The notes beneath the pieces were generated by a model. It searched no databases and was not told the origin of the DNA. It saw only the letters and a list, made by a program, of their open reading frames with translations. From WFZT01 sp964571845 (lineage in GTDB: Bacteria > Hydrothermota > Hydrothermia > B15-G9 > WFZT01): 8,283 nucleotides of DNA. Every line of letters begins with the position of its first letter. Position 1 is the stretch's first letter. This document shows, piece after piece, positions 5,209 to 8,283 of this stretch. Location of the stretch: contig CAZNDM010000036.1 in assembly GCA_964571845.1 (NCBI GenBank), positions 1 through 8,283 of the forward strand, written 5' to 3'. The position numbers and the translations under genes are program-made.

Positions 5209-6456
5209 ATGAGTACAGTTTCACCAAGGGAAATGTATCTGAAACAGCTGGAGAGAGCGGCGAAAATAATGAATCTGGACGAAGACCTTCTGGAAATTTT
5301 AAAACATCCCAAAAGGGTCGTCCGGGTATCCATCCCGGTGAAGATGGACAACGGGAAGATCAAAGTTTTCACAGGTTTCCGCTGTCAGTACAACGACTTC
5401 AGAGGTCCTTTTAAGGGAGGGATCAGATTTCACCCCGATGTAACTGAAGACGAAGTTGTGGCACTTGCCGCATGGATGACCTGGAAATGTGCTGTTATCG
5501 ACATTCCTTTCGGCGGTGGAAAAGGTGGAGTTATCTGTGACCCTCGAAAACTCAGTGAAGGTGAATTACAGAGGCTTACGAGAAGATTTACCTACACCAT
5601 TATGCCCATTCTGGGCCCTTCAATTGATATTCCTGCTCCTGATGTGTTCACAGGTGAAAAGACCATGGCGTGGATTATGGACACATACTCTGCATTTAAA
5701 GGATATTCTGAGCCCGGAGTTGTTACCGGTAAGGCGCGTTCAATAGGCGGATCCAAAGGCAGACGAGAGGCAACCGGTAGAGGTGTCAGCATCGTGGCTG
5801 ATGAAACTGTTAAATATTTCGGTGAAGAGATAAGAGGAATGAAAGTGGCTGTTCAGGGGTTTGGCAATGTTGGATCGCACGCTGCACTTTTTATATCTGA
5901 ACTCGGTGGCAAAATTGTCGCAGTTTCAGACATTTCCGGTGGACTTTACAATGAAAATGGCATTGATGTCAAAGCCCTCATTGAATATGTGAGGAAAAAC
6001 AGGGTTATCGAAGGCTTTCCGGAAGCTGAAAAAATAGAAGGTGATAAAATCTTCGAACTCGATGTGGATATGCTCATACCGGCAGCACTTGAAGCCGTTA
6101 TCACCCTCGATAATGTTGACAAGATCAAAGCCAGGTACATTGTAGAGGGTGCAAATGGACCCACAACACCTGAAGCCGACGAAGTCCTTTTCAATAAGGG
6201 AATCCATGTCGTACCTGACATTCTCGCCAACTCCGGAGGAGTCCTGGTTTCGTATTTTGAATGGGTTCAGAGTAAACTGGGCTTCTGGTGGGAAGAAGAT
6301 GAGGTCAACCATAGACTGGAGATGAAACTTAGAAACGCCACAAGGGAAGTTATAGACACAGCCAAAGAATTCGGTGTTGATCTCAGAACCGGTGCCATGA
6401 TCCTTGCACTCAGAAGAATCGAAGAGGTTTACAGGGAAAGAGAACTTTTCCCATGA
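5209..6456 (+). CDS. gdhA: Glutamate dehydrogenase (Glu/Leu/Phe/Val dehydrogenase family)
   Basis: Interconverts glutamate and 2-oxoglutarate plus ammonia using NAD(P); cytoplasmic, normally a hexamer. The 415 residues match the short-form family. The substrate domain holds GPFKGGIRFHP at 66-76 (Lys69 for substrate), PFGGGKGG at 100-107 (Lys105 is the catalytic lysine) and DIPAPD ending in the catalytic Asp145. The Rossmann domain begins near 210, with VQGFGNVG at 215-222 and VAVSDISGG at 237-245; VEGANGPTTPEAD at 312-324 and PDILANSGGVLVSYFEW at 336-352 are also typical. Glutamate is favoured over Leu or Phe because of GGIRFHP with intact Lys69, but cofactor choice cannot be read securely. 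It leads an operon and overlaps gmhA by ATGA. Confidence 0.96.
   Translation: MSTVSPREMYLKQLERAAKIMNLDEDLLEILKHPKRVVRVSIPVKMDNGKIKVFTGFRCQYNDFRGPFKGGIRFHPDVTEDEVVALAAWMTWKCAVIDIPFGGGKGGVICDPRKLSEGELQRLTRRFTYTIMPILGPSIDIPAPDVFTGEKTMAWIMDTYSAFKGYSEPGVVTGKARSIGGSKGRREATGRGVSIVADETVKYFGEEIRGMKVAVQGFGNVGSHAALFISELGGKIVAVSDISGGLYNENGIDVKALIEYVRKNRVIEGFPEAEKIEGDKIFELDVDMLIPAALEAVITLDNVDKIKARYIVEGANGPTTPEADEVLFNKGIHVVPDILANSGGVLVSYFEWVQSKLGFWWEEDEVNHRLEMKLRNATREVIDTAKEFGVDLRTGAMILALRRIEEVYRERELFP
6434..6452 (+). promoter_or_regulatory. Hairpin abutting the gmhA start codon
   Basis: GGGAAA (6434-6439) pairs with TTTCCC (6447-6452), extended by a G-U pair; the stem ends on the base before the gmhA ATG. 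It contains the only ribosome-site-like purines near that start. Ribosomes finishing gdhA would open it, so it could enforce translational coupling. Inferred from sequence alone. Confidence 0.35.
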
Positions 6457-7028
6457 TTGAGGAAATAAAGCGAATTCTCAATGAATCCATCAGAGTAAAA
6501 GAAAAGATACTCGCCGACAACTCAATTCTCGAAAAAATCGAAGAAGCGGCAGAAATAGCTGCGGCTGCATTAAAAAACGGGAAGAAACTACTCGCCTGTG
6601 GCAATGGAGGATCAGCTGCCGACGCGCAGCACATTGTCGCTGAGCTCGTTGTGAAGTTCAGTAAGGAGAGAAGGGCGCTGCCAGCACTGGCACTCCTGCA
6701 GGACCCCTCAACTGTTTCCGCTGCTTCAAATGACATGGGATACGAACATGTTTTTGAAAGGCAGATTGAAGCCCATGGACATTCAGGTGATGTACTGCTT
6801 GCCATATCCACATCGGGCAAATCTCCAAATGTAAACCTTGCCGTAAAAAGGGCTCATTCCATCGGTATGAAAATAATTTATCTTGCAGGGGCAAGTGAAC
6901 CGCCAGTCGCAAAGCTCTGCGATGTTGTTATCAATGTGCCCTCAAAATCCACTCCGAGGATACAGGAAAGCCATATAACAATCGGACACATCATAGTGGA
7001 GTTGATAGAAAAGAAGCTGTTCCCCTGA
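6453..7028 (+). CDS. gmhA: Phosphoheptose isomerase (sedoheptulose 7-phosphate isomerase)
   Basis: SIS-domain enzyme that converts sedoheptulose 7-phosphate to D-glycero-D-manno-heptose 7-phosphate, the first step toward ADP-heptose or GDP-heptose for lipopolysaccharide core, S-layer glycans or capsule. Cytoplasmic, a tetramer in characterised relatives. The 191 residues contain LACGNGGSAADAQHIVAELV at 47-66, with His60 and Glu64 in metal-binding or catalytic positions, the phosphate loop STSGKSPNV at 119-127, and TPRIQESHITIGHIIVE at 167-183, with Gln171, Glu172 and His179. Length is typical. The start overlaps the gdhA stop. No other heptose genes (gmhB, hldE, waaF) are in the window, so the rest of the pathway must lie elsewhere. 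Confidence 0.95.
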   Translation: MIEEIKRILNESIRVKEKILADNSILEKIEEAAEIAAAALKNGKKLLACGNGGSAADAQHIVAELVVKFSKERRALPALALLQDPSTVSAASNDMGYEHVFERQIEAHGHSGDVLLAISTSGKSPNVNLAVKRAHSIGMKIIYLAGASEPPVAKLCDVVINVPSKSTPRIQESHITIGHIIVELIEKKLFP

Positions 7029-7031
7029 CAA

Positions 7032-7874
7032 ATGAGTTTTCTGGCAATTCTGGTTCTGGTGTTGATCTCCTTTGTATGGGGATCGACTTTCATTGTTGTA
7101 AAAAATGCCATTGCCCACATTCCTCCATTTTTATTTGTCTCCCTGAGATTTGCTATCGCTTCGCTGATACTCATTCCTTTTGTAATTAAAAACAGGTTCG
7201 GTTTATCGGATAATTTCAAGAAGGGAAGCATTGCGGGACTGGCCCTTTTTGGAGGTTACACTTTTCAGACCTTTGGCCTTCTATTCACGACCGCTTCAAA
7301 AAGCGCATTTATCACTTCTCTTGCCATTGTGCTTGTGCCATTCACCGGATTTGTTCTATTCAGGATTAAGCCATTAAAAAGGGAAATTTTTGCTCTGGTC
7401 CTTGCCTTCATAGGTCTCTATCAGCTGATTCTCGGTCCCTCCTTCAAATTCGAGGGAATGAATTTTGGTGATGTACTCACCTTTTTCTGTGCCCTTTCAT
7501 TTGCCCTCCATATTTCTTTAACGGGTCATTACACAAACAAGGTGAATATAGAGACCTTCACTTTTTATCAGTTTGTTTTTGTTAGTCTGTTAGCTTTTGT
7601 ATTTTCATTAACATGGGGGGAGAGTTTCACCGGGCTTGGTGGAAATCCTCTATATTCCCTGCTCCTTGTGGGTGTATTTGCAACAGCATTTGCGTTTGTT
7701 GGGCAAACCTGGGCACAGAGGCACATTAGAGCGACGAAAACCGCACTGATTTTTTCGCTTGAGCCTGTATTTGCTGCGATTTTTGCTGTGATTTATGGAG
7801 GAGAGGTGATAACAAAAAACCAGCTTGTTGGTGGGGTTTTGATTCTTCTCGGGATTTTGATTTCAGAGAGATAA
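7032..7874 (+). CDS. DMT-superfamily transporter with two EamA domains
   Basis: Integral inner-membrane protein of 280 residues with about ten hydrophobic helices in two EamA halves, roughly 6-135 and 146-277. Family marks include the early WGSTF at 16-20 and SLEPVFAAIFAVIYGGE at 242-258 in the second half. Members export amino acids, metabolites or other small molecules, or are of unknown specificity; substrate cannot be read from sequence. It starts 3 nt after gmhA with no clear Shine-Dalgarno, so it is probably translated by reinitiation. Being with gdhA suggests an amino-acid-related substrate, but this is only context. Its stop is 6 nt from the 3' end of the convergent tRNA and I see no terminator between them. 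Confidence 0.9.
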   Translation: MSFLAILVLVLISFVWGSTFIVVKNAIAHIPPFLFVSLRFAIASLILIPFVIKNRFGLSDNFKKGSIAGLALFGGYTFQTFGLLFTTASKSAFITSLAIVLVPFTGFVLFRIKPLKREIFALVLAFIGLYQLILGPSFKFEGMNFGDVLTFFCALSFALHISLTGHYTNKVNIETFTFYQFVFVSLLAFVFSLTWGESFTGLGGNPLYSLLLVGVFATAFAFVGQTWAQRHIRATKTALIFSLEPVFAAIFAVIYGGEVITKNQLVGGVLILLGILISER

Positions 7875-7880
7875 TTTTAA

Positions 7881-7953
7881 TGGGCCCGCCAGGACTCGAA
7901 CCTGGAACCCGCTGATTATGAGTCAGCTGCTCTGCCAATTGAGCTACGGGCCC
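7881..7953 (-). tRNA. tRNA with anticodon CAU (elongator Met, or Ile2)
   Basis: A full 73-nt cloverleaf. Acceptor GGGCCCG pairs with CGGGCCC, the discriminator base is A, D stem GCTC/GAGC, anticodon stem GCTGA/TCAGC around loop CTCATAA, T stem CCAGG/CCTGG around TTCGAGT. CCA is not encoded (TTA follows), so a CCA-adding enzyme is needed. It is not an initiator: position 1 pairs with 72 and the anticodon stem lacks the three G-C pairs. A CAU anticodon may be Met or lysidine-modified Ile2 (read by TilS). C4-G69 and C5-G68 agree with TilS determinants in E. coli tRNA-Ile2 and differ from E. coli elongator tRNA-Met, which favours Ile2. Confidence 0.95.
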
Positions 7954-7965
7954 TGAGGCGTAAAT

Positions 7966-7994
7966 AATATATTCCGCCCCATTTCATTTGTCAA
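7966..7994 (-). promoter_or_regulatory. Strong sigma70-type promoter of the tRNA gene
   Basis: On the minus strand a perfect TTGACA (forward 7989-7994) is followed after exactly 17 nt by TATATT (forward 7966-7971). The -10 ends 12 nt before the mature tRNA 5' end, so a 5' leader of roughly 6 nt is expected, to be trimmed by RNase P. Confidence 0.85.
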
Positions 7995-8061
7995 GATAAC
8001 AGGGATGTTAAGGGTTTAATTTACTCTTCTCTTCCTCCTTCATCCTTTCTTACAATCAATC
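7995..8061. other. Short spacer between tRNA promoter and repeats
   Basis: A pyrimidine-rich stretch (TCTTCTCTTCCTCC at 8026-8039). I see no gene, no hairpin of note and no further promoter. Confidence 0.5.
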
Positions 8062-8166
8062 TACTGTCTTGCAGGACTCCACAAACATTCCTCCCGCTTC
8101 GCGGGACTCTACAACCTCCCCTCCCACGAAGTGGGACTCTACAACCTCCCCTCCCGCTTTGCGGGA
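8062..8166. repeat. 30-bp-period palindrome array
   Basis: Units begin at 8062, 8092, 8122 and 8152. Each has a 15-nt palindrome and a 15-nt spacer (CTCTACAACCTCCCC, or CTCCACAAACATTCC in the first unit). Palindromes are TCCCGC-TTC-GCGGGA (8092-8106), TCCCAC-GAA-GTGGGA (8122-8136) and TCCCGC-TTT-GCGGGA (8152-8166); the first (8062-8076) is decayed to CTG/CAG. Between the second and third units a G-C pair becomes A-T, changing both arms together. The last unit is also the first hairpin of the dispersed repeat that follows. Spacers are too short and too alike for CRISPR. Confidence 0.8.
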
Positions 8167-8264
8167 GGGGATTAAGGGGAGGGCAACAAAAGCTCCTACC
8201 GCTTTTCCCTGTCAAATCTGCACTTTTGCCTCCTCCTTCATCCTCCCCCGCAGTGCGGGGGAGG
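8146..8264. repeat. Dispersed palindromic repeat, right copy
   Basis: Same orientation and layout as the repeat at the left edge of the window. First hairpin CCCCTCCCGC/GCGGGAGGGG (8148-8157/8161-8170), linker ATTAAGGGGAGGG, the shared run AAAAGCTCCTACCGCTT, a pyrimidine-rich stretch, then second hairpin CCTCCCCCGC/GCGGGGGAGG (8242-8251/8255-8264). Conservation with the left copy is high up to the CCCTGTC near 8206 and lower afterwards. The remaining bases to the window end (8265-8283) do not match the left copy. Confidence 0.8.
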
Positions 8265-8283
8265 GGTTGTAATGTAGCGGGAA

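Noticed and set aside
7726..7938. A 70-residue frame on the minus strand over the end of eamA
   Set aside because: Its N-terminus is a translation of the tRNA gene (the NQRVPGSSPGG type seen in many false predictions) and the rest is antisense to eamA.
7881..7953. Initiator tRNA-fMet
   Set aside because: Positions 1 and 72 pair as G-C and the anticodon stem is GCTGA/TCAGC without the three consecutive G-C pairs of initiators.
8062..8166. CRISPR array
   Set aside because: Spacers are 15 nt and nearly identical between units, and no cas genes are near; the palindromes are the variable part, opposite to CRISPR. The left array fails for the same reason.
8021..8272. Small open reading frames on both strands at the right end
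   Set aside because: They are translations of the 30-bp array and dispersed repeat, with low-complexity Arg/Gly or Pro/Thr/Ser content; no coding signal.

Overview
This window looks like chromosomal DNA from an uncultured bacterium, probably a diderm with thermophile-like traits. A phosphoheptose isomerase (gmhA) points to heptose-containing lipopolysaccharide, and the tryptophanyl-tRNA synthetase carries a four-cysteine motif of the kind known from the Fe-S TrpRS of Thermotoga. Coding is compact, with ATGA and TAATG overlaps, and arginine is often encoded by AGA/AGG. The mix of gene types and dispersed GC-rich palindromes would fit a candidate phylum of the WOR-3/Stahlbacteria kind, but that placement is a guess from style, not shown by the sequence. 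No phage, IS or plasmid genes are visible.

Layout. (1) 1-373 is a non-coding block of hairpins: one copy of a dispersed repeat (1-147), then a regular array of about 45-bp hairpin units with two alternating spacers (148-373). (2) 374-894 has no convincing gene. (3) 895-3330 (+) is a tight three-gene operon: a TPR protein, a nucleotidyltransferase-fold protein and a membrane-anchored TPM-domain protein with a glycine-rich tail. (4) 3333-5113 (-) is a trpS-ribE pair converging on that operon with only 2 nt between stop codons. (5) 5114-5208 is a compact divergent promoter region. (6) 5209-7874 (+) is gdhA-gmhA-eamA: glutamate dehydrogenase, phosphoheptose isomerase and a DMT-family exporter. 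(7) 7881-7953 (-) is a tRNA with anticodon CAU behind a near-consensus sigma70-type promoter. (8) 8062-8283 is another hairpin block: a 30-bp-period palindrome array running into a second, same-orientation copy of the repeat that opens the window.

The protein genes are mostly housekeeping: amino-acid and nitrogen metabolism, translation, flavin synthesis and envelope sugar synthesis. The least ordinary material is the structured repeats at both ends, where stem arms vary while pairing is largely kept; the TPR/nucleotidyltransferase/TPM operon of unknown purpose; and the TrpRS with a probable Fe-S site and an extra helical segment. I did not find a defence system, CRISPR array or mobile element.
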